DNA of 64,000 bases, taken from positions 186,001-250,000 of the forward strand of contig NZ_JACJRG010000003.1 of assembly GCF_014697125.1 (NCBI RefSeq), in the 5' to 3' direction. The position numbers were made by a program, and so were the translations under genes. Position 1 is the stretch's first letter. Each line of letters begins with the position of its first letter. Positions 26,407 through 35,446 of the stretch are shown in pieces. This DNA comes from Anabaena minutissima FACHB-250. GTDB taxonomy: Bacteria; Cyanobacteriota; Cyanobacteriia; Cyanobacteriales; Nostocaceae. The notes beneath the pieces were generated by a model. That model saw nothing but the letters and a program-made list of their open reading frames with translations, was not told where the DNA came from and did not search any database.

Positions 26407-28101
26407 CTAACCAATCCCAAACACCGACCCCACAGTAGACTTAATCGAATCCCGCGCATCTTTCAAAGTTTGAGTTATCGGGTGCTTGGTTTGCAAAAAT
26501 ACCCGCGCACAATTACGTCCTGGCATTCCCGAAATCGAACCACCTGGATGAGTTCCCGCACCAGTCAAAAATAGATTATCAATGGGAGTTTTGTAATTAG
26601 CTAACTCAGGCAAAGGACGGAAAAACACCATTTGATCTAATGTCATATCAACATGGTAATAATTACCCTTGTACGCGCCTAATCTCTCACCTAATTCTGC
26701 CGGACTTTCGACACGACGGGCAATAGTTGCAGTTTTTACATTAGGTGCATAGGTTGCTAACTTATCAACCACCCTATCAGCAACCTTGTTTTTCAATTCA
26801 TCCGTCCAACCAGTCCCTTTTAAACCTGTACCTTCCGCGCCAGCAATTTGATAGGGGGCGAAAAATTCAATCCATACTGTATGTTTACCTGGAGGTGCGA
26901 GGGTAGGGTCAAGGAAACTAGGCATGACCACATACATTGATGGGTCAGAATCTGGAATCTCTCCCAAAGTACATTTACTATGTGCTTGTTCTACATGAGC
27001 AACGGAGTCTGCAATTAAGATAGAACCAACGAGATATTCATCTTTGTGGGCATGGTAGGGAAAGCGCAGGGGTTCATCTAAAGCCAAGTCGATTTTCAGG
27101 ATAGTTTCGTTGTTGTTGACAATGCGGCGTTGCAATCTTTCCCATAAATCGGGGTCGGCTGCATCAATATCGCTTTTATCGGTCATTTGTAAAAATAACC
27201 GCTTGGCATCAATATTAGAAATTACCCCATATTTAGCACGATATTCAGTACCACCACCAACTCTGACACCAACGGCTTTACCGTTATCAATTAAAACTTT
27301 TTCTACTTGTTGGTCTGTGAGAATTTCACCACCTTTAGAGGTTACTAACTTGACCAAAGCTTGCACCAATGCACCAGTACCGCCGCGTGGTCTAGCCATA
27401 CCGGGATTGTGACGCATAGCCATCATAATTGCCCCAATCGCGAGAGTTTTTTGGGATGGTGGCGCACCTAATTCTGATGCTAGTCTGGCGAGGGGTGCTT
27501 TGAGAAATTCCGAATCGAACCACTCATTGAGTAAATCTTCCGCGCTGGTCAACATATTACGTACAAAGTCCAGCGTTTTGTTTGGAGAACCAATGACAGA
27601 AAGTAAATCTTTTAACTTGGTGATGTCGTAGTTACCAGCGATATCGATGATTGATTTTGGTGGTGCATTAAACATCGGTATCATTGCACCTATCGCCCGT
27701 TGCCAATAGTCGGTAAATTCTGCATATTTCTTGGCATCGCGTTCACTATAACGGGCAATCTCAGCACAGGTTTTTTCTAGAGATTTATGACCTAAAAAAT
27801 ATTTACCGTCAGGATGGGGACAAAAAACAACTGGATCACATTCTAGATATTCTAAGCCGTATTTTGTTAATTCTAATTCTTCAACAACTGGCCCTAAATG
27901 AATAAATTCATGATCAATAGCACACAGGTTAAATTTAAATCCCGGTGCTTCTTTGGGTAAACATTCTTCAGTCGTGGCTGCACCACCTGGAACAGAACGT
28001 TTTTCTAGTAAGAGAACACTATAGCCAGCTTTGAGCAAATAAGCTGCACAAACTAGACCATTATGTCCTGCACCGATAATTACTACATCATACTCTTGCA
28101 T
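26407..28101 (-). CDS. crtO: Beta-carotene ketolase, CrtO type
   Basis: A 564-residue FAD-dependent enzyme of the phytoene-desaturase superfamily. The N-terminus carries the dinucleotide-binding motif VVIIGAGHNGLVCAAYLLKAGY and then PGGAATTEE; the C-terminus has GTHPGGSISGMPGRNCA, the carotenoid-oxidoreductase FAD signature. The length and the NLCAIDHEFIHLGP segment fit the cyanobacterial CrtO ketolases, which introduce keto groups at C4 of beta-carotene to give echinenone in the membranes. The alternative is another CrtI-like desaturase or isomerase (CrtH), which differs in the N-terminal region. It precedes a DUF2993 gene and a P450 in the same orientation, but gaps of 100-250 bases argue against a tight operon. 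Confidence 0.85.
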   Translation of the reverse strand: MQEYDVVIIGAGHNGLVCAAYLLKAGYSVLLLEKRSVPGGAATTEECLPKEAPGFKFNLCAIDHEFIHLGPVVEELELTKYGLEYLECDPVVFCPHPDGKYFLGHKSLEKTCAEIARYSERDAKKYAEFTDYWQRAIGAMIPMFNAPPKSIIDIAGNYDITKLKDLLSVIGSPNKTLDFVRNMLTSAEDLLNEWFDSEFLKAPLARLASELGAPPSQKTLAIGAIMMAMRHNPGMARPRGGTGALVQALVKLVTSKGGEILTDQQVEKVLIDNGKAVGVRVGGGTEYRAKYGVISNIDAKRLFLQMTDKSDIDAADPDLWERLQRRIVNNNETILKIDLALDEPLRFPYHAHKDEYLVGSILIADSVAHVEQAHSKCTLGEIPDSDPSMYVVMPSFLDPTLAPPGKHTVWIEFFAPYQIAGAEGTGLKGTGWTDELKNKVADRVVDKLATYAPNVKTATIARRVESPAELGERLGAYKGNYYHVDMTLDQMVFFRPLPELANYKTPIDNLFLTGAGTHPGGSISGMPGRNCARVFLQTKHPITQTLKDARDSIKSTVGSVFGIG

Positions 28102-28209
28102 ATTGATAATTTGAAAATAGTGTGGATTGATAGTATTACAAAGCGTAGCAGAAATTACAATCTTGAGAGTTAATTAAAGAATCAGTAACGGTTACTAATA
28201 AGGATACGA

Positions 28210-28968
28210 TTAATCGTTAAATTCTGTCATATAATCAGGTATTTGATTGACATTAGCTGCTACTAAAAGAATCAATGTTTCTTTTTGCACCTGTATATTT
28301 TTGAGACTTAATTGTATATCTTCCCATTGCAAATAAGGTAAATTTGTCAGATATTGGAATTTCTGTATTAAAGACACAAGGAAGTCGAGAGAAACACCCT
28401 CTCCTTCAGTACATTGAAAACTCTCTAGCATAATGGGGTGGGAGTGAGTACGGGGACGAATCATGGCTGTGAATCCTAGCGGATGACTATGATTATTTTC
28501 TTTTAATTGCACCTTTCCCCTCAATTCAATTTGGTCATTATCAGGTAAAAATATTTGCATTTGTTCTAGAGCGAAATTGACAATCTTTCCCTCTACATCT
28601 AACTCGAAATCTTGGACTAACTTGCGAGAAAAATCAGAAGTTAGAGCATGGTTAATATCAGCTTCTTTGAGGGTAACGCGAGCCATTAAATTGACTGGTT
28701 TATTCAGTTGAACCTGCCCGATAATAGCCTTGAGAGGATTAATATCAATCCTATCTGTTTGCAACTTTATTTCTTGGACACGGAGCTTTTCTTTTGTCAC
28801 CAAGCCTTGCCCGGAAACTGTCACCCCATCGGCTTGTCCCTGAACTATTTTTAATAGATTGGTTTCTACATATATATCAATTTCTTCTAGTGCATCTAGC
28901 TGATCAGATACTCTTTGTTCAGCAGCTTGGGATATTAATTGCTGTTGCCATTTTTGGTTGTCTGTCAT
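28210..28968 (-). CDS. DUF2993 family protein
   Basis: A 252-residue protein with the LDALEEIDIYVETNLLKIVQ start and repeated beta-strand pattern of the DUF2993 (LmeA-like) family. The actinobacterial member LmeA is a periplasmic phosphoinositide-binding protein of lipoglycan metabolism; cyanobacterial members are uncharacterised and common in several copies per genome. There is no signal peptide or membrane segment here, so it may be cytoplasmic or peripherally attached. Function unknown. Confidence 0.75.
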   Translation of the reverse strand: MTDNQKWQQQLISQAAEQRVSDQLDALEEIDIYVETNLLKIVQGQADGVTVSGQGLVTKEKLRVQEIKLQTDRIDINPLKAIIGQVQLNKPVNLMARVTLKEADINHALTSDFSRKLVQDFELDVEGKIVNFALEQMQIFLPDNDQIELRGKVQLKENNHSHPLGFTAMIRPRTHSHPIMLESFQCTEGEGVSLDFLVSLIQKFQYLTNLPYLQWEDIQLSLKNIQVQKETLILLVAANVNQIPDYMTEFND

Positions 28969-29077
28969 GAATTAGCATTTTCCTAGTTTGATATTACCTT
29001 GTTAATGTAGACTCTGAGTTACCAAAAGCGAATCTATAGTCAGGTATATACAACTAGGAGTAGAATTTGGTTATTGA

Positions 29078-29112
29078 TCATTAATCATTAGTCATTGGTC
29101 ATTGGTCATTAG
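29078..29112. repeat. STRR heptamer array
   Basis: Five tandem 7-base units of TCATTAA/TCATTAG/TCATTGG type in the gap between the DUF2993 and P450 genes. Short tandemly repeated heptamers like this are a feature of heterocystous cyanobacterial genomes. Confidence 0.8.
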
Positions 29113-29211
29113 TTGAGAAATTGGGGATAAACCGAAAATTGAATGATTTGGGTGAAGGGTGTAGACGTTCAAAATACTCTTAATGTTTACATCCTCACAC
29201 CCAAGATCAAT

Positions 29212-30594
29212 TTAGACACTGCTAGTTTGTAGGGTGGGAGATTGTATTGAACGCTGACTTTTAACAACCATTTGGATGGGATGGTCTGGGCCTGTAACTA
29301 AACCACGACGTTGAGGTTTCACTTCTTGATGATTCACCAGTTCTAATTCTCGCATGGTTAAAAGTTTAGCGATCGCCAATTTCATTTCCCATTGGGCAAA
29401 GGCTAAACCAATACATCGTCTTGCACCTCCGCCAAAGGGTAAGTATTCGTAGGGGGAAAACTGCCTTTCTAGAAAGCGTTCTGGCTTAAACTGTTTCGGT
29501 TCTGGGTATAAATCTTCTCGTTGGTGGGTTAAGTAAATTGAACCTACAACTGGTGTCCCTGGTGCAAGTTCATAACCACCCACAGTTATAGGTGTTTTCA
29601 CTCTTCTAGGAAAAGTGAGTATTCCCACAGGGTAAATTCGCAAAGTTTCCGAGCAAACAGCGTTGAGATAAGGTAATTTAAACACCGTATTTGGGTCTGG
29701 GTCATGACCTAAACTATCTAGTTCTTCTAAAAGTTTTTTCTTAACTTGTGGTAACTTATGAATCCAGTACATTGCCCAGGCTATAGCTGTAGCCGTAGTT
29801 TCGTGACCAGCTACCAACAGAGTCATCAGTTCATCTCGTAACTCTACATCGGTCATCGGTTGACCTTCTGCATCCCTAGCATCCATTAGTAAGTTGAGGA
29901 TATCTGTACGTGATGGGTCTGGATGTTCGCGGCGTTCTTGAATTTCTTCATAGATGAGTTGGTCGGTTTGTTGCTGGAGTTGTTCTTGTTTTCCCCAAAC
30001 TTTAATCGGGCCGAAATCTCTTTGTAACGCCGGGAAATAAAGCAAAGCGACAAGCCACACTGAACTACCATTTTCTAAAGTTTCCCCCAAAAGCTTTTGG
30101 AGTTTTTTAGCGCGGACTCCTTCATCTAGACCAAACACAGCCTGCATAATAACTCGCAGGGTAATAGCTTGGGTAACAGTGCGAATATTCAAGGATTCCC
30201 CAATTTGATACTCACTGATAACTTTGGCAGTAATATCGTTAATTATCTCACTGTAGCCCCGCATTCTTTCGCCGTGCAGAGGAGGCATAAGTAACTGCCG
30301 TTGGCGTTGGTGTTCTGCACCAGAGAGAGTAATGACAGAACGCTTACCCAGCAAGCCTTCAAATAGATCATTTAAATCCCCTGGTGCTTCTAATTCTTTA
30401 GTATCGTGACTCAAAATCTGCTGTTGGTCTTGGGGGTTGCTGACAAAGACCAAGGGAGGAAGGTCTTTTTGCAGTTTGAGGGCGAAAATGTCCCCGTAGC
30501 GTTTAGTACACTCCTCCATGTAAGCCATAGGCCGGAAGATCCAATTCAGCATTTGTATAACTGGTGGAGTTTTTGGGGTTTTTGGTAGCTGCAT
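29212..30594 (-). CDS. Cytochrome P450, CYP110-like
   Basis: A 460-residue haem monooxygenase with no membrane anchor. The I-helix AGHETTA (about 260), the K-helix ETLRIYP (about 315) and the haem loop FGGGARRCIG with Cys near 392 are all intact. The N-terminal LPKTPKTPPVIQMLNWIFRP and ERFLERQFSPYEYLPFGGG follow the pattern of CYP110, the P450 family abundant in Nostoc and linked in some cases to fatty-acid, alkane or terpene oxidation. The substrate cannot be read. It needs ferredoxin and a reductase from elsewhere. The next gene upstream is divergent. Confidence 0.9.
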   Translation of the reverse strand: MQLPKTPKTPPVIQMLNWIFRPMAYMEECTKRYGDIFALKLQKDLPPLVFVSNPQDQQQILSHDTKELEAPGDLNDLFEGLLGKRSVITLSGAEHQRQRQLLMPPLHGERMRGYSEIINDITAKVISEYQIGESLNIRTVTQAITLRVIMQAVFGLDEGVRAKKLQKLLGETLENGSSVWLVALLYFPALQRDFGPIKVWGKQEQLQQQTDQLIYEEIQERREHPDPSRTDILNLLMDARDAEGQPMTDVELRDELMTLLVAGHETTATAIAWAMYWIHKLPQVKKKLLEELDSLGHDPDPNTVFKLPYLNAVCSETLRIYPVGILTFPRRVKTPITVGGYELAPGTPVVGSIYLTHQREDLYPEPKQFKPERFLERQFSPYEYLPFGGGARRCIGLAFAQWEMKLAIAKLLTMRELELVNHQEVKPQRRGLVTGPDHPIQMVVKSQRSIQSPTLQTSSV

Positions 30595-30855
30595 GAAAAA
30601 ATAAAAATAGACGTGAGTAGATATCGTTATTTTTACGTAAATAGGTGGGAAGTGGTGAGTGCTTCCTTAGTAAAGTAGTCTTTCCTTCTGCCTTGTCTGC
30701 GACACGCTACGCGAACTGTCTCCTGCCATTTAAACTACTTATCTTTAGCATTACAAAACACTGATAACTCGTAACAACCTTAAAGATGTAAAATTTTTGT
30801 TAAATTCAACGAGCATCTATATATAGTTTCCCGTAATTCTTACAAGGTATTCAGC

Positions 30856-33081
30856 ATGACTGTAATCTCACCAAAAGCATCTTCAGCACTTCCCAATTTT
30901 TATGAAGGGATTCAATATTTTGGAGAAATGCTACCAGGTTTTGAAACTTATGGTGCGACACCTGCGATAGAATCGGGCAAAGTAGCGATCGCAGATCCGA
31001 CAGACTCTAAAGCTGTGTATCAAACCTTACTAGCTGCTGATGCCCTGCGCTATCTGACGCTACAAGTCACTGCAAGTAAGGCATCTGGGCATCCTGGAGG
31101 GTTCGCTAGCCAAGCAGAAGCCTATGCAGCCTTGGTCATGCTGGGGTATAAAAATATTATTACCGAAGTCGGACATCACGCACCCGGATTTTATAGTGCC
31201 ATGTTCCTTGATCGCTCCTTAGAGGACATGGATATTTTCACAGTACAACAATTGCGCGATCGCTTCCGCGAAAAGCATGGACTCTTAGGACACCTTTCCG
31301 GTTACATCCCCGGTATTCTCGCCCCAGCCGGCCCACTGGGACAAGGACAGCACTTTGCAATGGCGGCTGCACTCCTCCACCGTGACAAACTTTTCCCCTT
31401 CACCCTCGGCGACGGTGGACTAGGTGAACCCTACATCATGAGTTCAATGGCGCACTTTAACACCGCCTATCCCAGCGTCACCAATTTCTTACCCGTGTTG
31501 GTGTGGAACGGTTACAGCCAAGAACATCACAGCATGGTTTCCCTCAAAACCAACGCACAGATGACAGCATTCTGGCAAGGTAACGGATTTGAGGAAGTCA
31601 TCTTAGTCGATGCCAAAGAATTTGACGACCAAAACCAACCAGGGGATTATGTTGATAGTACCGCCTTTTCCTTTGAGCAACGCCTAGCCTTTACCAAAGC
31701 CATACTCGTAGCTGTAGATAAAGCCGCCCGTTCCGCCCTCAGTGGAAAACTCACAGTTTTTATTATCAAACAACTCAAAGGTGCAGGAGTTCACGCCAGA
31801 GGTGCAAAATCTCACAACCTCTACCCCAAAGATACCCTAGACGCACCCCACATTGTGAGTGCTTTAAAAACCCGTGCATTATCCCTAGAAGCTTGGCAAA
31901 TCGTCAGAACCAACGCCGAACGCGCAGGTGGAGGCCCCGCAGCTAAGACAGTGGTGACAGAATTTGAGTTACCATTGCCAGATTTAGGGGCGTTACCTTT
32001 AGAAGAATACGCAGTAGGCGGCGAACCCAAAGTTTCCACCACCGCAATGGGACGACTGGTGGGTGCAGTCGGACAAAAAGACCAAAATTTCCTCGTCACC
32101 AACGCCGACGGTAACGAAGCATCAGGTATTGGTAACATCAACCAAGCCTTAAAGATTATCCACCCCACCACCGACGACTTATATAACCAAGCACCCAACG
32201 GACAAGTTTACGAACCATTGAGTGAAGATGCTTGTGCAGGTTTAGCCGTTGGTTTATCCTTGATGGGTGCAAGAACCCTCTGGTGTTCTTACGAATCTTT
32301 CGCCATCAACGGCTTACCCATTTGGCAAACCGTCATCCAAGCAATGGCAGAATTACGCCGCCAAACACCCTCAACTATTACCTTATTCACCGCCGGCGCA
32401 TTAGAACAAGGACGCAACGGTTGGACACACCAACGTCCTGAAATCGAAGCTTACTTTGCTTCCATGATGCGGAACGGCAATGTGTTTCCTGTATTCCCCC
32501 CCGATGCTAACAGTACCCAAGTTTGTTATGACTGGGCGTTGACAACTAAGAATAAAGGAATTGTCATCACTGCAAGTAAATCACCCTTACCAATTCGCAC
32601 CACCTTTGAACAAACTCGCCAAGGTTTAGAAGATGGTGCAGTAGTGTTGCATGAAATTGCTGGTGGTAAGACAGTTGTGTTTGCTGTCATTGGCGATATG
32701 ACATTAATTCCCGTATTTGAAGCCGCAGCTTTCTTAGAAACTGAAGGTATCGGTGTGAAGATAGTTTCTATCATCAACCCCCGCCGTTTGTATCGTCCTC
32801 ATGATGTAGCTTGGGATACCTGTTCTGAAGCTGATAACGGTTTCATTGATGATGCCAAATTCGCCGAATTATTTGCGGGTGATGCGTTAATTGGTGTCAC
32901 TGGTGGCGCGGCGGCGATGTTAGAACCCATCATGTTGCGGAGTAACAGCAAGCGCGATACCTTCGCCTGGAAGCGTGGGGAAACTACAGCTAGTGCTGGT
33001 GAGTTGATGGCTTTCAATGGTTTGACTGCTGAGGCGTTGACGAAGCGGGCTATTGAGTTGGTGCATTGGGCTGCGTTTTAA
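30856..33081 (+). CDS. Transketolase-like thiamine-diphosphate enzyme
   Basis: A 741-residue protein with transketolase-like order: an N-terminal ThDP-binding half with SGHPGGF, GHLSGY, GPLGQGQHFAMA and the GDG(about 184)...N motif (GDGGLGEPY...VLVWNG), then a pyrimidine-binding half and a C-terminal domain. An N-terminal extension of about 65 residues precedes the homology. It differs strongly from the canonical Calvin-cycle transketolase, for example GHHAPGFYSAMF where ordinary enzymes have the DRF-type substrate loop, and it is not a phosphoketolase by its start or length. It probably transfers a two-carbon unit between sugar or related ketoacid substrates in the cytosol. A strong terminator follows. 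Confidence 0.75.
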   Translation: MTVISPKASSALPNFYEGIQYFGEMLPGFETYGATPAIESGKVAIADPTDSKAVYQTLLAADALRYLTLQVTASKASGHPGGFASQAEAYAALVMLGYKNIITEVGHHAPGFYSAMFLDRSLEDMDIFTVQQLRDRFREKHGLLGHLSGYIPGILAPAGPLGQGQHFAMAAALLHRDKLFPFTLGDGGLGEPYIMSSMAHFNTAYPSVTNFLPVLVWNGYSQEHHSMVSLKTNAQMTAFWQGNGFEEVILVDAKEFDDQNQPGDYVDSTAFSFEQRLAFTKAILVAVDKAARSALSGKLTVFIIKQLKGAGVHARGAKSHNLYPKDTLDAPHIVSALKTRALSLEAWQIVRTNAERAGGGPAAKTVVTEFELPLPDLGALPLEEYAVGGEPKVSTTAMGRLVGAVGQKDQNFLVTNADGNEASGIGNINQALKIIHPTTDDLYNQAPNGQVYEPLSEDACAGLAVGLSLMGARTLWCSYESFAINGLPIWQTVIQAMAELRRQTPSTITLFTAGALEQGRNGWTHQRPEIEAYFASMMRNGNVFPVFPPDANSTQVCYDWALTTKNKGIVITASKSPLPIRTTFEQTRQGLEDGAVVLHEIAGGKTVVFAVIGDMTLIPVFEAAAFLETEGIGVKIVSIINPRRLYRPHDVAWDTCSEADNGFIDDAKFAELFAGDALIGVTGGAAAMLEPIMLRSNSKRDTFAWKRGETTASAGELMAFNGLTAEALTKRAIELVHWAAF

Positions 33082-33093
33082 CAATAAAAATTA

Positions 33094-33149
33094 ACAGCAA
33101 ATACACGCATAAACGTAGGAAAATTAGCGTTTATGCGTGTATTTGCTGT
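33094..33149 (+). terminator. Long-stem terminator
   Basis: A perfect 22-base stem (arms 33094-33115 and 33128-33149) with a 12-base loop, starting 12 bases after the transketolase-like stop and followed by TTTT. Pairing extends outward through the flanking A-run and T-run. This looks like an efficient factor-independent terminator. Confidence 0.85.
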
Positions 33150-33217
33150 TTTTATTGATAGTTTTATTTGTTAATATAAGTGATTAACACATTATTATAT
33201 TGAACGTAAAGAGCAAT

Positions 33218-33901
33218 ATGCGCGCTGATTTACAAGAAATAATAATTACAAGTAAACAATTATATACTTTAATTGGATTTGAACATGATAAAGCTTTCGG
33301 AGTTCCTAGATATTCTATTTTAATAGATTTCAAAAAAAGATTTATATTTTTTATACCGATGATTGCGATACTGGGAGTTTTTATAGTCTTTTTTGCAGCA
33401 AATTTATTAAGTCCTTTAGCAAATTATATTATAGTTTACTTGCATATAGATAATAATAACTTAACATTTAGTTTATATATTATAATTATATCTACAATAT
33501 ATTTCATCGTTACATGGATAATTCTATCTAAAGCTGCTTTCAAGAAAATTACGCTTTCTAAATTATTAGAAGAAGTATATAAACATAACGGTCTTATTGA
33601 AAATCTTAATGTTTTAGATCAATTAGAAGCCGCAGGTAATCCTATTAATTTAAATAATAGACACAATGTCATTAAAGCATTGAATCTTACAAGAAAAGAT
33701 TTGATCAGGGCATTAGAAACAGAAAGAATTTTAAGAGATAATCCTAAATTTAATTCACAGGAATTTTATCTAGATTTGAATGCGTTGGAAGCCTTAAAAG
33801 TGAGTGAAAAAGCTAGTGAATATGGACGCATATTAGACGAAGCAATTCAGATTGAAGTTAATGTACAAAAAGAAATGAGAAAGTTAAACAACGGGCATTA
33901 A
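33218..33901 (+). CDS. Hypothetical membrane protein
   Basis: About 228 residues from ATG 33218; an in-frame TTG at 33200 is an alternative. After a basic cytoplasmic-type N-terminus come two long hydrophobic segments (about 45-68 and 85-110), then a soluble, Lys/Glu-rich helical C-terminal half. I do not recognise the family. It is AT-rich compared with its neighbours and stands alone between a terminator and a small antitoxin-like gene, which may indicate acquired DNA. Confidence 0.6.
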   Translation: MRADLQEIIITSKQLYTLIGFEHDKAFGVPRYSILIDFKKRFIFFIPMIAILGVFIVFFAANLLSPLANYIIVYLHIDNNNLTFSLYIIIISTIYFIVTWIILSKAAFKKITLSKLLEEVYKHNGLIENLNVLDQLEAAGNPINLNNRHNVIKALNLTRKDLIRALETERILRDNPKFNSQEFYLDLNALEALKVSEKASEYGRILDEAIQIEVNVQKEMRKLNNGH

Positions 33902-34201
33902 ATAATAAATGCTAATAAAAGCATAGGGTAGTTAAACGTTGCTTGGGTAGAGGCGCAAGCTTGGATATTTGAAGCACAACGAATTAATACTTAGGCCGTA
34001 ACCCAACACCAAACCACCTTGATTTCCACCAGATAAATTTTTGTTGTCAAAATTGAGATAATTTATAGGGTTTCACTCCGTTCTACCCAACCTACAGAGA
34101 AGTTTTTTTATTTGGAAACAGAGAAAATGATGCTTTGACCCGCATAATTTATAATACAATTATAGTCATTCTCATCAACTTAGGATTTAAAGTTATTCAT
34201 A
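33902..34201. other. Gap with dispersed repeat, no gene seen
   Basis: Contains a GGGTTTC...CTACCCAACCTAC-type intergenic repeat seen widely in cyanobacteria and an AT-rich promoter-like stretch (TATAATACAATTATAG) about 50 bases before the next start codon. Confidence 0.45.
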
Positions 34202-34363
34202 ATGCTGCAAATCATCAAAGCAACCTGCACCAACGGTGAACTTATTTTAAGCGAAAAACTCAGTTCCGAATTAGAAGGTAAAACCCTGCAAGTTATGATT
34301 ATTGAACCCAGCGAACCTAATCAAGATCATCAAGCATCAAAAATACAGCAATTTTTAGCATGA
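34202..34363 (+). CDS. Small antitoxin-like protein
   Basis: A 53-residue protein, MLQIIKATCTNGELILSEKL..., ending QKIQQFLA-like in a short helical tail. The strand-rich start resembles small AbrB/DUF104-type antitoxin N-termini that precede PIN or other toxins. No toxin gene follows directly: the next gene is the separate ParD/ParE pair. It could be an orphan or solitary regulator. Short length keeps this tentative. Confidence 0.5.
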   Translation: MLQIIKATCTNGELILSEKLSSELEGKTLQVMIIEPSEPNQDHQASKIQQFLA

Positions 34364-34475
34364 GTTAATAACTACTCTTTCCAACTACCCGCAGATTACA
34401 TATTTAATCGAGTTTAATTTTATATCCCATCATCTTAACCAAGCGTCACCAGCATAAATAGTTCCTTGTCTTGCA

Positions 34476-34502
34476 ATGGCATAAAATGGCAAAAACTGCC
34501 AT
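34476..34502. promoter_or_regulatory. Candidate ParD operator
   Basis: Two direct ATGGCA motifs (34476, 34486) followed by the inverse TGCCAT (34497) lie 34 bases before the ParD start. Iterated palindromic hexamers at this place are typical of operators bound by antitoxins that autoregulate their own operon. Confidence 0.45.
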
Positions 34503-34535
34503 GATATAAAAAAACAGATTCAGGAAATAACCCTT

Positions 34536-34805
34536 GTGAAAAGTATCAATATTTCCTTACATGACACCATGCGAGCTTATATAGAAGAACAGGTAGCGCA
34601 AGGTGGTTACAGCAGCGTCAGCGAATATTTTCGTGAATTAGTGCGACAAGACCAAAAACAGAGAGCTAAACAACGACTAGAAACAATGCTTCTAGAAGGA
34701 TTAAACTCTGGAAATGCAACAGAAATGACCGCTCAAAATTGGGAAGATATACACCAAACAGTACATGAAAGAATTAGTAAACGTCAAGGTAAGAATCAGC
34801 CGTGA
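34536..34805 (+). CDS. ParD-like antitoxin
   Basis: An 89-residue protein beginning MKSINISLHDTMRAYIEEQV with the GGYSSVSEYFRELVRQDQ ribbon-helix-helix of the ParD/CC2985 family. It should bind operator DNA as a dimer and neutralise ParE through its C-terminal helix. The start is GTG 34536, preceded by a good AGGAA ribosome site; there is no nearby ATG. The stop overlaps the ATG of the ParE reading frame by one base, the usual translational coupling of this operon. Confidence 0.85.
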   Translation: MKSINISLHDTMRAYIEEQVAQGGYSSVSEYFRELVRQDQKQRAKQRLETMLLEGLNSGNATEMTAQNWEDIHQTVHERISKRQGKNQP

Positions 34806-35122
34806 TGTTTACAATTAAAAAAAGACCTCAAGTTATCAGGGATTTAATAGACTTAGCAAGCTATATAGCATAAGATAACTTAGATGTTTCAGACTACTTT
34901 TTAATAGCAGCCGAAGCAACTTTTAAACAATTAGCAATAACGCCAGCCATTGGCAAAAAATGTCAGTTTACCCATCCCAGCCTAGCAGACATTCGACAGA
35001 TATCTATTAAGGAATTTACCAAATATCTAATTTTTTATTGTATCACAGAATCAGAAGTTGATATTCTCCGAGTCATTCATGATACAAGAGATATTGAATT
35101 AATGTTTGATGAAGACTTATAA
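34805..35122 (+). pseudogene. ParE-like toxin interrupted by one stop codon
   Basis: From ATG 34805 the frame reads MFTIKKRPQVIRDLIDLASY, IA, then TAA at 34871-34873, and afterwards continues without any other stop through DNLDVSDYFLIAAEATFKQL to YLIFYCITESEVDILRVIHD and TRDIELMFDEDL. The whole matches a RelE/ParE toxin of about 105 residues. A single change of GAA or CAA to TAA explains the break, so inactivation looks recent. Readthrough or a sequencing error are the alternatives. Confidence 0.85.
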
Positions 35123-35446
35123 CTATAATTGCCCCTATTCTATACATCAAATACAAGCATGACCACAGATGCAGAATATCAAGCAAGAATGAATTATTAC
35201 TTATAATTGGGATGACTTAAGGATGTTATGGTCAGAAACTAAAATAAAAAGTACATATTGTATCTTGATTAAGGTAGATTTTTTAATTCTATCTAACTAT
35301 AGATAAATTTAATAAGAGTAACCATCTAAAATATGTAGTAGCTAAATAGGATTAAGATTGGCTCAACCTTGCTAGTGTAGATGCAGAAAGGCGGAAAAAC
35401 TTGAGCATTCCTAGTAGGGAATTTAGGATTTAACTTCTATAAAAAT
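35123..35446. other. Gap without a recognisable intact gene
   Basis: A 15-codon open stretch starting at ATG 35159 (MTTDAEYQARMNYYL) and another short frame after it suggest a decayed small gene, perhaps once part of the toxin-antitoxin patch. I see no further feature. Confidence 0.4.

Noticed and set aside
31821..32198. Minus-strand 125-codon frame within the transketolase-like gene
   Set aside because: Shadow frame; the plus-strand protein has conserved cofactor motifs throughout.
30856..33081. Phosphoketolase
   Set aside because: N-terminus, length and ThDP-domain motifs fit a transketolase-like protein rather than the Xfp family.
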